From assembly GCF_015352445.1 (NCBI RefSeq), contig NZ_JADKPO010000002.1, positions 1 to 64,000 on the forward strand: 64,000 nt of DNA, given 5' to 3'. The stretch comes from Nocardioides agariphilus. Lineage in GTDB: Bacteria; Actinomycetota; Actinomycetes; Propionibacteriales; Nocardioidaceae. This document shows, one piece after another, positions 51,726-61,710 of the stretch (positions within the stretch are counted from its first letter, which is position 1; every line of letters starts with the position of its first letter). The notes under the pieces were generated by a model. It did no database searches and was not told the DNA's origin. It saw only the letters and a list, made by a program, of their open reading frames with translations. A program made the translations under genes and the position numbers.

Positions 51726-52172
51726 GCCGGAGCCCGACCCGGACGTCGACCAGGGGTAGGGCGGCGGGTGGTCGCGGTACTTGTCCTCCGGCGCCAAGGT
51801 GTAGGCGACCTGGCCCTGCGCGAACAGCCGCGTGCTGAGGTTGAGCAGCCGGGCGGCGCCGGTGAACAGCCGCTCGCCCTCGCCGAGGACGAAGGGGTGC
51901 ACGGTGAGCCGGTACTCGTCGACGAGGTCGCGCCCGACCAGCTCCCGGCAGAGCTCCGGGTCGCCCTCGACGACGACCGGTGCCAACTCCTCGTCGCCGC
52001 CCTCCGACAGCAAGGCGACGATCTCCCCGATGCCCAGCTCCGGCGCGCGCAAATGGACGCCAGCCTTCTGCACCACTCGGCGCTGGTAGCGGGCGAGCTC
52101 CTCGTCGGAGGCCTGTGCGCCGACGTGGAATCCGTCGAGGCTCAGCTCCGCGGCCAGCACCAACCTGCGCAC
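51645..52172 (-). CDS. Short RibD/DHFR-family reductase-like protein
   Basis: A 175-residue protein that keeps the start (MRRLVLAAELSLDGFHVG) and end (DLVDEYRLTVHPFVLGEGERLF) of the RibD C-terminal domain family, but the middle, where NADPH-binding elements lie, is short and atypical. The tail of about 35 residues is Gly/Ser/Asp-rich and overlaps the convergent gene. It may be a deleted or specialised member. GTG start without a clear ribosome site. Confidence 0.6.
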   Translation of the reverse strand: MRRLVLAAELSLDGFHVGAQASDEELARYQRRVVQKAGVHLRAPELGIGEIVALLSEGGDEELAPVVVEGDPELCRELVGRDLVDEYRLTVHPFVLGEGERLFTGAARLLNLSTRLFAQGQVAYTLAPEDKYRDHPPPYPWSTSGSGSGSAGPQGAGHDDDDPESQDTPESPAPG

Positions 52173-52188
52173 GGGTACCAGCGTGCCA

Positions 52189-52224
52189 GCCAGCCCACCA
52201 GCCAGCCCACCAGCCAGCCCACCA
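52189..52224. repeat. Three 12-bp tandem repeats
   Basis: GCCAGCCCACCA repeated three times in the 106-bp spacer between the divergent RibD-like and topoisomerase IB genes. Another short array at a gene's 5' side. Confidence 0.85.
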
Positions 52225-52266
52225 GCGTCGCCCCTTCGGGCGAGGTGGTGCGGCCAGGCTGGTGCC

Positions 52267-52272
52267 TAGGGT
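52267..52272 (+). promoter_or_regulatory. -10 box (TAGGGT) for the topoisomerase IB operon
   Basis: TAGGGT ends six bases before ATG 52279; predicts a leaderless mRNA for the three-gene operon. Confidence 0.42.
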
Positions 52273-52278
52273 GTCGCC

Positions 52279-53277
52279 ATGGTGAGGCTCCGACGCAGCA
52301 GCCCCGACGTACCCGGGTGGACGCGTCGCCGCGCCGGCAAGGGGTTCGTCTACCTCGACCAGGACGGCGGGAGGCTGTCGCCGGAGGATGCCCAGCGCGT
52401 CAAAGACCTGGTGATCCCGCCGGCATGGCGCGACGTGTGGGTCTGCCCGTGGCCCAACGGGCACCTGCAGGCCGTGGGCACCGATGACGCCGGGCGGCGT
52501 CAGTACCTCTACCACCCCGACTGGCGGACCCGTCGGGACGGCGAGAAGTTCGCGAAGATGCTGGTCTTCGGCAAGGCGCTGTCCAAGGCTCGCGAGCAGG
52601 TGCTGGTCGACCTCGGGGCGGAGGGGATGACCGAGGAGCGCGCCTGCGCCGTCGCCGTACGCCTGCTGGACCTGGGCTACTTCCGGATCGGCAACGAGGA
52701 GTACGCCGAGGAGAACAACAGCTTCGGCCTGACCACCCTCGAGCGCCGTCACGTGCGCCGCGTAGGCCAGGCCCTGGTCTTCCGGTTCACCGGCAAGTCC
52801 GGCATCGAGCACACGATCACCATCGACGACCCGGGCGCCGTCGAGGCGCTGGAGGTGATGCGACGCAGACGAGGTGGCGACGACCGCCTGCTCGCGTGGA
52901 AGGACGGCAGGCGCTGGCGACCGGTGGACTCGTCGCTCGTCAACCAGTACGTCGGGAGGACCACGGGCATGGAGGCCACGGCCAAGGACTTCCGTACGTG
53001 GCACGCGACGGTGATCGCCGCTGCGACGCTCGCCGAGGCCGGGGTGGCCCCGACCAGGACCGGCCGTAAGCGCGCGGTCGTGGCGACGATGAAGGCGGTC
53101 TCGGAGTACCTCGGCAACACGCCCGCGCTGGCGCGGTCGGCCTACGTCGACCCCCGGGTGCTCGACGCCTACGAGGAGGGGCGCACCATCGAGGTGGCGA
53201 CCAAGCGGTCCTATCGCACCGCCGACGCCAAGCAGGCCGCGCTGGAGCGCGCGGTGCTCAAGCTGCTGAAGGAGTGA
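52279..53277 (+). CDS. DNA topoisomerase IB
   Basis: Bacterial/poxvirus-type topoisomerase IB of 332 residues, which nicks one strand through a 3'-phosphotyrosine and relaxes supercoils without ATP. It has the N-terminal domain (GKGFVYLDQDGGRL, VIPPAWRDVWVCP), the catalytic domain with RIGNEEYAEENNSFGLTTL, KDFRTWHAT and the nucleophile Tyr289 in ARSAYVDPRVL. All expected catalytic residues appear present. The macrodomain gene follows after four bases. Confidence 0.92.
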   Translation: MVRLRRSSPDVPGWTRRRAGKGFVYLDQDGGRLSPEDAQRVKDLVIPPAWRDVWVCPWPNGHLQAVGTDDAGRRQYLYHPDWRTRRDGEKFAKMLVFGKALSKAREQVLVDLGAEGMTEERACAVAVRLLDLGYFRIGNEEYAEENNSFGLTTLERRHVRRVGQALVFRFTGKSGIEHTITIDDPGAVEALEVMRRRRGGDDRLLAWKDGRRWRPVDSSLVNQYVGRTTGMEATAKDFRTWHATVIAAATLAEAGVAPTRTGRKRAVVATMKAVSEYLGNTPALARSAYVDPRVLDAYEEGRTIEVATKRSYRTADAKQAALERAVLKLLKE

Positions 53278-53281
53278 GCTC

Positions 53282-53782
53282 GTGGTCGAGGTGACGGTCG
53301 TGCGAGGTGACATCAGCGCCCAGGAGGTGGACGCGGTCGTCAACGCCGCCAACCGGGCGATGCGCGGGGGCGCGGGAGTGGACGGTGCGATCCACCGGGC
53401 CGGTGGGCCGGCGGTGTTGGAGGACTGTCGTCGTCGGTTCCCTGAGGGCTTGGCCACCGGAGACGCCGGCTGGACCACTGCGGGGCAGATGCGGGCCCAG
53501 TGGGTGATCCACGTGGTCGGCCCGAACTACGGTCGCGGCGAGCGGGACCGGTCCCTGCTGACCTCCTGCTACTCCCGTGCGCTCGAGGTGGCCGACGAGC
53601 TGGGTGCGCGCACGGTGGCATTCCCGTTGGTCTCTGCGGGCGCCTACGCCTGGCCCAAGGACGACGCGATCGCGGCCGCGGTGGACACGCTCCGCTCGGC
53701 GCCCACGTCGGTCACCGAGGCTCGGCTGGTCGCCTTCGACCAGGCGACCTACGACGCCATCAAGGCCGCGCTGGATGGCTGA
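53282..53782 (+). CDS. Macrodomain protein (ADP-ribose binding/hydrolysis)
   Basis: A single macrodomain of 166 residues with VRGDISAQEVDAVVNAAN, GAGVDGAIHRAGG and FPLVSAGAYAWPK, the pattern of MacroD-type proteins that remove ADP-ribose from proteins or deacetylate O-acetyl-ADP-ribose. The GTG at 53282 follows GGAGTGAGCTC. Its stop overlaps the start of the phosphoesterase gene, so they are coupled. A link to DNA repair is inferred from neighbours. Confidence 0.88.
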   Translation: MVEVTVVRGDISAQEVDAVVNAANRAMRGGAGVDGAIHRAGGPAVLEDCRRRFPEGLATGDAGWTTAGQMRAQWVIHVVGPNYGRGERDRSLLTSCYSRALEVADELGARTVAFPLVSAGAYAWPKDDAIAAAVDTLRSAPTSVTEARLVAFDQATYDAIKAALDG

Positions 53783-54146
53783 TCGCCGACAACCCGCAGG
53801 GCCGGTGTTCGTGCTTCACGACCACCGCAAGCCCGCACCCCACTTCGACCTGCGGCTCGAGGAGGACGGCGTGCTCAAGTCGTGGGCCGTGCCGCGCGGT
53901 CTGCCGACGGACTACCGGAGCGACCGCCTTGCGGTGCAGGTCGGCGACCACGACCTCGACCACGCGACGTACACCGACGAGCACAAGCTCATCGCCGACA
54001 CGGGCTGGTGGGAGCTGGAGGACCGCACCGAGAAGAGGTTCGTCTTCGTCCTGCACGGCAGGCACGGCTCGCGCCGCTACGCGATGATCACCACGAACCC
54101 CGACACCAACGACCGGCTGCTGCACCTGGTGAAGAAGCAGAGCTGA
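53775..54146 (+). CDS. Stand-alone LigD-type 3'-phosphoesterase domain
   Basis: A 123-residue protein matching the phosphoesterase (PE) domain of LigD without ligase or polymerase. The catalytic residues align with P. aeruginosa LigD: His17, His23, Asp25 and Arg27 in HDHRKPAPHFDLRLE, and a later His in VGDHDLDH. The VLKSWAVPRGLP motif is intact. The PE domain trims 3' ribonucleotides and phosphates at breaks before joining. It ends the operon, just before the repeat cluster. Confidence 0.82.
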   Translation: MADRRQPAGPVFVLHDHRKPAPHFDLRLEEDGVLKSWAVPRGLPTDYRSDRLAVQVGDHDLDHATYTDEHKLIADTGWWELEDRTEKRFVFVLHGRHGSRRYAMITTNPDTNDRLLHLVKKQS

Positions 54147-54149
54147 TCG

Positions 54150-55444
<1,295 letters not shown>

Positions 55445-55450
55445 TCACTG

Positions 55451-55948
55451 ATGGCCATCATGCACACGATCGCCCGCGTCTCGCTGTCGCACGAGCACGC
55501 GCAGCGGCTCGTCGCCGAGGTCCAGGCCGAGTACGTCGTGCGCTACGGCGGCGCCGACAACACCCCCGTCGACGCCGAGGAGTTCGAGCCACCGCGTGGC
55601 GCCTTCTACGTCGGCTACCGCGACGGGGAGCCGGTGGCGACCGGGGCCTGGCGCCGACGCGACGACGTCGAGGCGCTCGGCTCGATGCACTGCGCGGAGA
55701 TCAAGCGGATGTACGTCGTCCCGCGGGCTCGCGGGATCGGTGCGGCCAGGCGGATGCTGGCTCACCTCGAGGAGACGGCAGCGGCTGCCGGGGCCGAGGT
55801 GATGGTCCTCGAGACGGGCACCGCCCAGCCGGAGGCGATGGCGCTCTACGAGTCCTCGGGCTACACGCCCATCGCGGGCTTCGGCCACTACGCGTGGTCG
55901 CCGCAGAACCGCTGCTACGCCAAGCGGCTGGTCCCGGCGCACAAGTGA
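55451..55948 (+). CDS. GNAT family N-acetyltransferase
   Basis: A 165-residue GNAT protein with motif A IKRMYVVPRARGIGAARRML for acetyl-CoA binding (near residue 80) and ETGTAQPEAMALYESSGY near the end. Substrate is not predictable. It is divergent from serC and ends in a strong hairpin. Confidence 0.82.
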   Translation: MAIMHTIARVSLSHEHAQRLVAEVQAEYVVRYGGADNTPVDAEEFEPPRGAFYVGYRDGEPVATGAWRRRDDVEALGSMHCAEIKRMYVVPRARGIGAARRMLAHLEETAAAAGAEVMVLETGTAQPEAMALYESSGYTPIAGFGHYAWSPQNRCYAKRLVPAHK

Positions 55949-55981
55949 GCCGGTCCCGGGGTGGGGGCCCGGGACCGGCTC
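55947..55981. terminator. Strong bidirectional hairpin terminator
   Basis: A perfect 14-bp stem (GAGCCGGTCCCGGG and complement) with a seven-base loop begins at the stop codon of the GNAT gene. The facing gene ends at 56059, so it may serve both strands. Confidence 0.83.
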
Positions 55982-56058
55982 TAGGGTGATGCGACTTGGA
56001 ACTCCCCCTCCAAGCTGTGACGGGCGAGTCGCCCGATGAGTTGCCTCAGCTCCCCAGG

Positions 56059-57507
56059 TCAGTCACCGAGCGCGATGGCCTTGGCGTTGCCCAGGTTGAC
56101 GACCGTGCCGGCCGCCGTACCGCTCAACACGGTGATCCGCAGGGCCGTGACCCTGATCCCGCGCCGGATCGAGCGGTCGGTGACCCCGGTCTCGATGCTG
56201 ATCAGCTGCGCCAGCTCGGCCGGCAGTGCCGGTGCGGCTCCCAGGGGCAGCGTGTAGGACTGGCCCTGGAAGGTGAGCACGCCCGGGATCGTGCCGTCGA
56301 TGTCGCGCCGGACGACGCGGCCGTCACGGTCGGTGGCCAGGTTGACCCGTCCGACGATGCCGTCGACGCTCAGCGCCATGTTGCCGGAACCGAGAGCGAC
56401 GTGGGCGACCTTGCCCTCGGTCCACACGCGCACCTGGCCCTTGCTGGCCACCCGCCCGTTGGCCCTGGCCTGCAGCCCGGCGATCTCCACCCCCGGGATC
56501 GACGCGGAGGCCAGCGATGTGGTCCGGGTCTGGCCGTCGGTGCCCTGGCACGGCAGCAGCTGCGGCACGATGTCGCCGATCCGGGCCGTCCCGCCGACCA
56601 GGTCGGCCTCGGCTGCCCAGCCGCCGCCGCGCATCACGGGAGGCTGGATCGAGTTGTCGCGGACCCGGGCGAAGCTACGGCCGATCTTGAGGGTCGAGTC
56701 GTCTGCCCCGCCCGGCCTGCCGTCGACCCCGTAGAGCGTGACCTGCAGCGAGAGGGCCACGGCGGCCGCCTGGTGGGCGCCCACGTTGGTGCGCGAGTAG
56801 CCGAGCTGGAGCTTGCCCAGGCCCGGGATGTCGATGGCTCCGCCGTTCTGCTTGAGCAGGGCGAGCAGCTGGTCGAACGTCGGCGCGACCTGCTTGTTGA
56901 CGAGGTCGAGCAGGTCCGACAGGCCGTCGTCCAGTGGCGTGCCGGTCGCAGGCATCACCAGGGCGATGTCCACGAGCTGGGAGTCGGTGGAGGCGTGCAG
57001 CCTGCCGTCGTTGGTGGCCCACGCCGTGGCGGTGGTGGTCAGCCCGGTGATGGTCAGACGCGGCGAGGGCACCTGCTGGTCCTGGTTGCCGAGGCGGACC
57101 GACGCGATCCGCGAGGTGCTGGTCGTGCCGCCGGCGATGCCCTGTTTGACGCGCTTGAACGTCGTGCTCCGGCTGGTGATCGCACCGAGGCCGATCAACG
57201 GGTTGTTGTTGGGTGCGTCGACGCCGAGCACCTCGTTGGTCCTGGTCTGGCCGGCCTGGCGGGTGCAGCCGACCCAGCTGGGCGCCGTACGGCCCGAGCG
57301 CAGCTCACCGGCGGCGGCCATGACCTTGGTGCCGTAGGAGAAGGCCGTGTAGCTGTAGGCCGTGGTGCGCTTGCTGGCGTGCGCCGCCGGCGCCTGGCCG
57401 ATGGCGACCACGGACGTCGACATCGCCGCAACGGCAGCGATGGCCACGAGTCGCGAGAGGGTGTGGCGGCGGGGCCGCTGGAGGGGGGTGGCGCGAACAG
57501 CACTCAT
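56059..57507 (-). CDS. Secreted choice-of-anchor-like protein
   Basis: A 482-residue secreted protein. ATG 57507 follows AAAGGGC; a basic N-terminus and hydrophobic helix end at AHAS (about residue 45). The mature part is beta-rich with ASKRTTAYSYTAFSYGTKV and repeated short Val/Thr strands, resembling actinobacterial choice-of-anchor P proteins; two cysteines (GCTRQ, PCQGT) may pair. No LPxTG or C-terminal helix is seen. Role is unknown, probably cell-surface. Confidence 0.68.
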   Translation of the reverse strand: MSAVRATPLQRPRRHTLSRLVAIAAVAAMSTSVVAIGQAPAAHASKRTTAYSYTAFSYGTKVMAAAGELRSGRTAPSWVGCTRQAGQTRTNEVLGVDAPNNNPLIGLGAITSRSTTFKRVKQGIAGGTTSTSRIASVRLGNQDQQVPSPRLTITGLTTTATAWATNDGRLHASTDSQLVDIALVMPATGTPLDDGLSDLLDLVNKQVAPTFDQLLALLKQNGGAIDIPGLGKLQLGYSRTNVGAHQAAAVALSLQVTLYGVDGRPGGADDSTLKIGRSFARVRDNSIQPPVMRGGGWAAEADLVGGTARIGDIVPQLLPCQGTDGQTRTTSLASASIPGVEIAGLQARANGRVASKGQVRVWTEGKVAHVALGSGNMALSVDGIVGRVNLATDRDGRVVRRDIDGTIPGVLTFQGQSYTLPLGAAPALPAELAQLISIETGVTDRSIRRGIRVTALRITVLSGTAAGTVVNLGNAKAIALGD

Positions 57508-57602
57508 GGGATAGCCCTTTCCCGGTCGTGTAACAACAGAACAGGCCATCAACGAGACGGGAACAGCTGCGGTTATGCCGGTCTAGTCAACGAATTGACG
57601 TG

Positions 57603-58154
57603 CTAGCGCCTCTCGAGCCACTGCTGCCGCGTGATCTCGTACTCGACCTCGCCCTGCTCCCAGCCGGGCAACGGCTGGTTCCACTCGCCGACCCAGGTGC
57701 GGGCCGGGCTCATCCCGATCCGGGTCATCACGCCGCGAGAGGCCGTGTTGACCGCCATCGTCTGGGCCCAGATCCGATTCAGCCCACCGCGCTCGAACCC
57801 GTGTGCCAGCAGTGCCAGCGCTCCCTCGCTCGCCAGTCCCTGCCCCCACGACGCCCTCCGCAGCCGGTAGCCCAGCTCGGCTTGGTGCTCGTCGTCCGGC
57901 GACGGGTTCAGCGCCCACCAGCCGACGAAGGTGTCGTCGTCCCGGCTGCCCGCCCAGTACCCCAATACGCCGCCGGGGCCGGTCTCGCGGGTCAGCACCG
58001 GCAGCCATTCGTCGAGGACCTCCTGGCGGGTGCGGGCACGACCCGTGAGGTACTGCATCACCTCGGCGTCGCCGTCGAGGGCGACCAGGTCCTCGGCATG
58101 GTCGGCCGTCAACGGCTCCAGCCGCAGCCGGGTGGTGGCGAGGGTGGGCCTCAC
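57603..58154 (-). CDS. GNAT family acetyltransferase (RimJ/RimL-like)
   Basis: A 183-residue GNAT protein of the RimJ/RimL type: TTRLRLEPLTADHAEDL at the N-terminus, YRLRRASWGQGLASEGALALL for CoA binding and NTASRGVMTRIGM. The GTG at 58154 overlaps the citrate synthase stop (GTGA), so it is the second gene of that operon. Substrate is unknown. Confidence 0.82.
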   Translation of the reverse strand: MRPTLATTRLRLEPLTADHAEDLVALDGDAEVMQYLTGRARTRQEVLDEWLPVLTRETGPGGVLGYWAGSRDDDTFVGWWALNPSPDDEHQAELGYRLRRASWGQGLASEGALALLAHGFERGGLNRIWAQTMAVNTASRGVMTRIGMSPARTWVGEWNQPLPGWEQGEVEYEITRQQWLERR

Positions 58155-59290
58155 GCCCTGATGGTGTTCCAGTCGGGGTTCCAGCCCTCGACGGAATCCG
58201 CCGGGCGCGATGCCGGTCCGACGTAGACCGCCGAGGGCCGGATCAGCCGGCCGGTGCGCTTCTGCTCGAGGATGTGCGCCGACCACCCGCCGGTGCGCGC
58301 ACAGGTGAACATCGAGGTGAACATGTTGGCCGGTACCTCCGCGAAGTCCAGGACGATCGCGGCCCAGAACTCCACGTTGGTCTCCAGCACCCGGTCGGGC
58401 CGGCGCTCGCGCAGCTCGGCCAGCGCAGCTTGCTCGAGCGCCTCGGCGACGGCGTAGCGCGGTGCGCCCAGCTCCTTCGCGGTCCGCCGCAGCACGCGTG
58501 CCCGCGGGTCCTCGGCGCGGTAGACGCGGTGTCCGAAGCCCATCAGCCGTTCGCCCCTGTCGAGGAGCTCCTTGACGTAGGACACGGCGTCGCCGTCGCG
58601 CTTCTCGACCTCCTCGATCATGTGCAGCACCCGAGACGGCGCGCCTCCGTGGAGCGGGCCGCTCATCGCGCCGATGGCCCCGGAGAAGGCAGCCGCGACA
58701 TCGGCGCCCGTCGAGGTGATCACGCGGGCGGTGAACGTGGAGGCGTTCATGCCGTGTTCGGCCGCCGAGCTCCAGTAGGCGTCGATCGCCTTGACGTGCT
58801 TGGGATCCGGCTCGCCCTTCCACCGGATCAGGAAGCGCTCGGCCAGGGTGTGACCCTGGTCGACCTCGCGCTGCGACACGATGGGCAGTCCCAGCCCGCG
58901 CGCGGCCTGGGCGGCGTAGGAGAGCACCATCACCGCGACCCGCGAGAGGTCGAGTCGGGCCTGCTCGTCGGAGATGTCGTAGGTCTGCCTCATCCCGAGC
59001 ATCGGCGCCAGCATCGCCACGCCGGCCTGCACGTCGGCGCGCACATCGCCGGTGTGGATCGGGATGTTGTAGGGCTCGGCCGGTGGCAGTCCAGGCTCGT
59101 AGGAGCCGTCGATGAGCAGCCCCCAGATCTTCTCGAACGGCACTCGTCCGACGAGCTCTTCGATGTCGACGCCGCGGTAGCGCAGGGCCGAGCCCTCCTT
59201 GTCGGGCTCGGCGATCTCGGTCGCGAAGGCGACCACGCCCTCGAGACCTTCGTGGACGGTCACGTCGGCCCCGCCAGGGTTGTCGGCCAT
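58151..59290 (-). CDS. Citrate synthase (second-type, CitA-like)
   Basis: Condenses acetyl-CoA and oxaloacetate. The 379-residue protein has catalytic histidines in GPLHGGAPSRVL and MGFGHRVYRAEDPR and the late VEFWAAIVLDF region. It is the shorter, Gram-positive type; actinobacteria often have two or three. 2-Methylcitrate activity cannot be excluded. ATG 59290 starts MADNPGG; an in-frame ATG nine bases upstream is possible. Confidence 0.88.
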   Translation of the reverse strand: MADNPGGADVTVHEGLEGVVAFATEIAEPDKEGSALRYRGVDIEELVGRVPFEKIWGLLIDGSYEPGLPPAEPYNIPIHTGDVRADVQAGVAMLAPMLGMRQTYDISDEQARLDLSRVAVMVLSYAAQAARGLGLPIVSQREVDQGHTLAERFLIRWKGEPDPKHVKAIDAYWSSAAEHGMNASTFTARVITSTGADVAAAFSGAIGAMSGPLHGGAPSRVLHMIEEVEKRDGDAVSYVKELLDRGERLMGFGHRVYRAEDPRARVLRRTAKELGAPRYAVAEALEQAALAELRERRPDRVLETNVEFWAAIVLDFAEVPANMFTSMFTCARTGGWSAHILEQKRTGRLIRPSAVYVGPASRPADSVEGWNPDWNTIRA

Positions 59291-59354
59291 GTCGCGCATT
59301 CTGCCTGCGTTAATCGCTCGCGTCATCGCCGCCCTCCGACCACGCTGGTCGATC

Positions 59355-60344
59355 GTGGAGCTGAAGGAGCTGAGCCTCGACGAAGGGGCCGGGATCGAGA
59401 CGTACGTCGAGATCGAGGAGGCGGCGCGGCTGGTCGACGCGCCGTGGTGGCCGAGCACCTCCCTGGGCCGCCAACGGCTGCTGATGCAGCACGGCTGGGA
59501 CGGTGAGCCGGGCCGGCACTTCCTGCTCCTGCGCGACGACGGGACCGCTGTCGGCTGCGCGGCGCTGCACACCACCGAGTACGACAACCTCGACGCCTCC
59601 TTCGTCGAGATCGTCGTCCACCCCGACCACCGGCGCCGCGGTCACGGCACCGAGGCCATGCGGCTGCTCGGCGAGCAGTCGAAGGCCGTCGGGCGCACGA
59701 AGATGGGCTGGTACGGCTGGGAGGGCCCGCAGACCGAAGGGTTCGCCGCCTCCCTCGGGGAGAAGGTCAAGTCGGTGGCGGTGTGTCGCCGCCAGCTCCT
59801 CCAGGAGCTCGAGCCCGGACTCGCCGACAGGCTGTACGACGAGGCGCGGGCGCACGCCGACGGGTACGCGCTGGAGCGGATCGTCGTCCCCAGTCCCGAG
59901 GAGCTGCTGCCCGAGCTGGCCGAGGCGACCGCCGCGATCAACGACGCCCCGCTCGACGACATCGACGTCGAGGACGAGGTGTTCTCGCCCGAAAGGGTCC
60001 GCGCCTACGAGCGCACTCAGCTGCTGCTGGGCTTCCGGGTCTACCGCATCATCGCCCGCCACGTCGCGACCGGGGAGATCGCCGGGTTGAGCGTGGTGAC
60101 GGTCGACGGCGAGGCGCCGACCGAGGGCCACCAGCACGACACGTCGGTGGTCGGCGCGCATCGCGGTCACCGTCTCGGCCAGCTGCTCAAGGCCGACATG
60201 ATGCGCTGGCTGGCCGAGGTCGAGCCGCAGCTCGAGCAGGTCGACACCTTCAACGCCGAGTCCAACGCGCACATGGTCGCCGTCAACGAACGCCTCAGCT
60301 ACCGGGTGATGTCCCGCGAGCCGCAGTACCAGACGCTGCTCTGA
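59355..60344 (+). CDS. Double GNAT-fold acetyltransferase
   Basis: A 329-residue protein with two GNAT halves: first with VEIVVHPDHRRRGHGTEAMR, second with VVGAHRGHRLGQLLKADMMRW. This layout recalls mycothiol synthase MshD and other two-domain GNATs, but the sequence is not clearly MshD. GTG 59355 (VELKELSLDEG) is the likely start. It is divergent from citrate synthase across 64 bp; pdxH follows after 25 bp. Confidence 0.75.
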   Translation: MELKELSLDEGAGIETYVEIEEAARLVDAPWWPSTSLGRQRLLMQHGWDGEPGRHFLLLRDDGTAVGCAALHTTEYDNLDASFVEIVVHPDHRRRGHGTEAMRLLGEQSKAVGRTKMGWYGWEGPQTEGFAASLGEKVKSVAVCRRQLLQELEPGLADRLYDEARAHADGYALERIVVPSPEELLPELAEATAAINDAPLDDIDVEDEVFSPERVRAYERTQLLLGFRVYRIIARHVATGEIAGLSVVTVDGEAPTEGHQHDTSVVGAHRGHRLGQLLKADMMRWLAEVEPQLEQVDTFNAESNAHMVAVNERLSYRVMSREPQYQTLL

Positions 60345-60356
60345 CCCAGGAGTGCC

Positions 60357-60362
60357 TAGAGT
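60357..60362 (+). promoter_or_regulatory. -10 box (TAGAGT) for pdxH
   Basis: TAGAGT ends seven bases before ATG 60370; predicts a leaderless pdxH mRNA. Confidence 0.42.
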
Positions 60363-60369
60363 CGATGCC

Positions 60370-61038
60370 ATGGCAGGAGACGACGTCGCAGGAGAGGACA
60401 TCGCAGGCCTGCGCCGCGAGTACGCCGACCACGGTCTGAGCGAGGCGGAGCTGGCCGACGACCCGATCGCGATGTTCGGCCGGTGGTTCGAGGAGGCCGG
60501 AGCCGCGGGTGTGCACGAGCCCAACGCCATGGTCGTCTCGACGGTGTCCGCCGACCCTCACGGTGGCGGCCAGCCGTCGTCGCGGATGGTGCTCCTCAAG
60601 GGCGTCTCCGACGACGGCTTCGTGTTCTTCACCAACCAGGGATCGCGCAAGGGCGAGGAGCTCGCGGCCGAGCCCCGGTGTGCACTGCTGTTCCCCTGGC
60701 ACCCGCTCGAGCGCCAGGTCCGCGTCGAGGGCACGGCGAGTCACCTGCCACGCAGCGACGTCGAGGCCTACTTCGCCTCCCGGCCGCGAGGCTCCCGCCT
60801 GGGAGCGCATGCCTCGCACCAGTCCCGCGTGGTCGCCTCCCGGGCCCAGCTCGACGAGGCGTACGCCGAGGCCGAGGCGGCCTACCCCGACGACGTACCC
60901 GTCCCGGAGGAGTGGGGCGGCTACCGGGTGCGTCCCGAGGTCGTGGAGTTCTGGCAAGGAAGACCGGGGCGGATGCACGACCGGCTGGTCTACCGCCGTG
61001 CGGACGAGGGCTGGCGCATCGAGCGGCTGGCACCATAA
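60370..61038 (+). CDS. pdxH: Pyridoxamine 5'-phosphate oxidase
   Basis: FMN-dependent oxidation of pyridoxine/pyridoxamine phosphate to PLP. The 222-residue protein has SSRMVLLKGVSDDGFVFFTNQGSRKGEEL (in pieces), LFPWHPLERQVRVEG and the C-terminal EFWQGRPGRMHDRLVYRR ... WRIERLAP, all family hallmarks. ATG 60370 is preferred over an upstream ATG because of the -10 spacing. PLP is the cofactor of the SerC and aminotransferase products in this window. Confidence 0.93.
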   Translation: MAGDDVAGEDIAGLRREYADHGLSEAELADDPIAMFGRWFEEAGAAGVHEPNAMVVSTVSADPHGGGQPSSRMVLLKGVSDDGFVFFTNQGSRKGEELAAEPRCALLFPWHPLERQVRVEGTASHLPRSDVEAYFASRPRGSRLGAHASHQSRVVASRAQLDEAYAEAEAAYPDDVPVPEEWGGYRVRPEVVEFWQGRPGRMHDRLVYRRADEGWRIERLAP

Positions 61039-61050
61039 CTCGGAATCCGC

Positions 61051-61079
61051 TTGTGAGTGAGTGCTCACTCACTTAACAT
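61051..61079 (+). promoter_or_regulatory. TetR-family promoter with operator (61053-61072)
   Basis: TTGTGA (-35) and TAACAT (-10) are 17 bases apart. The operator GTGAGTGAG-TG-CTCACTCAC, nine-base perfect arms, overlaps the -35 and fills most of the spacer. The -10 ends seven bases before the GTG start, so the mRNA is probably leaderless and the regulator represses itself. Confidence 0.82.
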
Positions 61080-61086
61080 CGACGCC

Positions 61087-61701
61087 GTGAGTCCGCGGGC
61101 GAGTGCGATGGCACCGGAGGATCGGCGCAAGGCGATCCTCGATGCGCTGATCCCGCTTCTGGTGGACAAGGGCGGCGACATCACCACCAAGGAGATCGCC
61201 CGGGCCGCAGGGATCGCGGAGGGCACGATCTTCCGGGTCTTCCCCGACAAGGCGACGCTGCTGTTCGCCGCGGCCGAGGAGGCTATCAATCCGGCTGGGG
61301 GGCAGGAGGCGTTCGAGGAGGCCCTCGCCGAGGCCGACGAGCTGCGCGATCGCATCGTCATCGCGGCGACGCGGATCCTCGAGCGGATGCGCCTGACGAT
61401 GGCGGTGATGAGCGCCTGTCGCCCCTACCTCGCCGCGAAGTTCCACGAGGCCCACCACTCGAAGAGCAAGCAGGCGCCGATCGGCCCTCCGGAGTTCATG
61501 CTCAAGGCGCAACGCGACCTCCACGAGAGACTCACGCGCCTGTTCGAGCCGTACGCCGAAGGGCTGGCCGTCACGCCGGAGACGGCGGCGCTGGCGTTGC
61601 GCAGCCTGACCTTCGGCGCGGCGCGTCCCGAGCTCGGACTGTCGCCGGCGCTCACGCCCGAGGAGATCGCCGACCTCGTCCTCCACGGAGTCCTGCCGTG
61701 A
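61087..61701 (+). CDS. TetR family transcriptional regulator
   Basis: A 204-residue regulator with an N-terminal helix-turn-helix (ITTKEIARAAGIAEGTIFRVFPDKATLL, about 30-57) and a helical ligand domain. GTG 61087 is chosen because of the promoter spacing. The ABC exporter genes follow after a repeat array and are the likely additional target, a common arrangement for multidrug exporters. The ligand is unknown. Confidence 0.87.
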   Translation: MSPRASAMAPEDRRKAILDALIPLLVDKGGDITTKEIARAAGIAEGTIFRVFPDKATLLFAAAEEAINPAGGQEAFEEALAEADELRDRIVIAATRILERMRLTMAVMSACRPYLAAKFHEAHHSKSKQAPIGPPEFMLKAQRDLHERLTRLFEPYAEGLAVTPETAALALRSLTFGAARPELGLSPALTPEEIADLVLHGVLP

Positions 61702-61710
61702 ACCTGCCCC

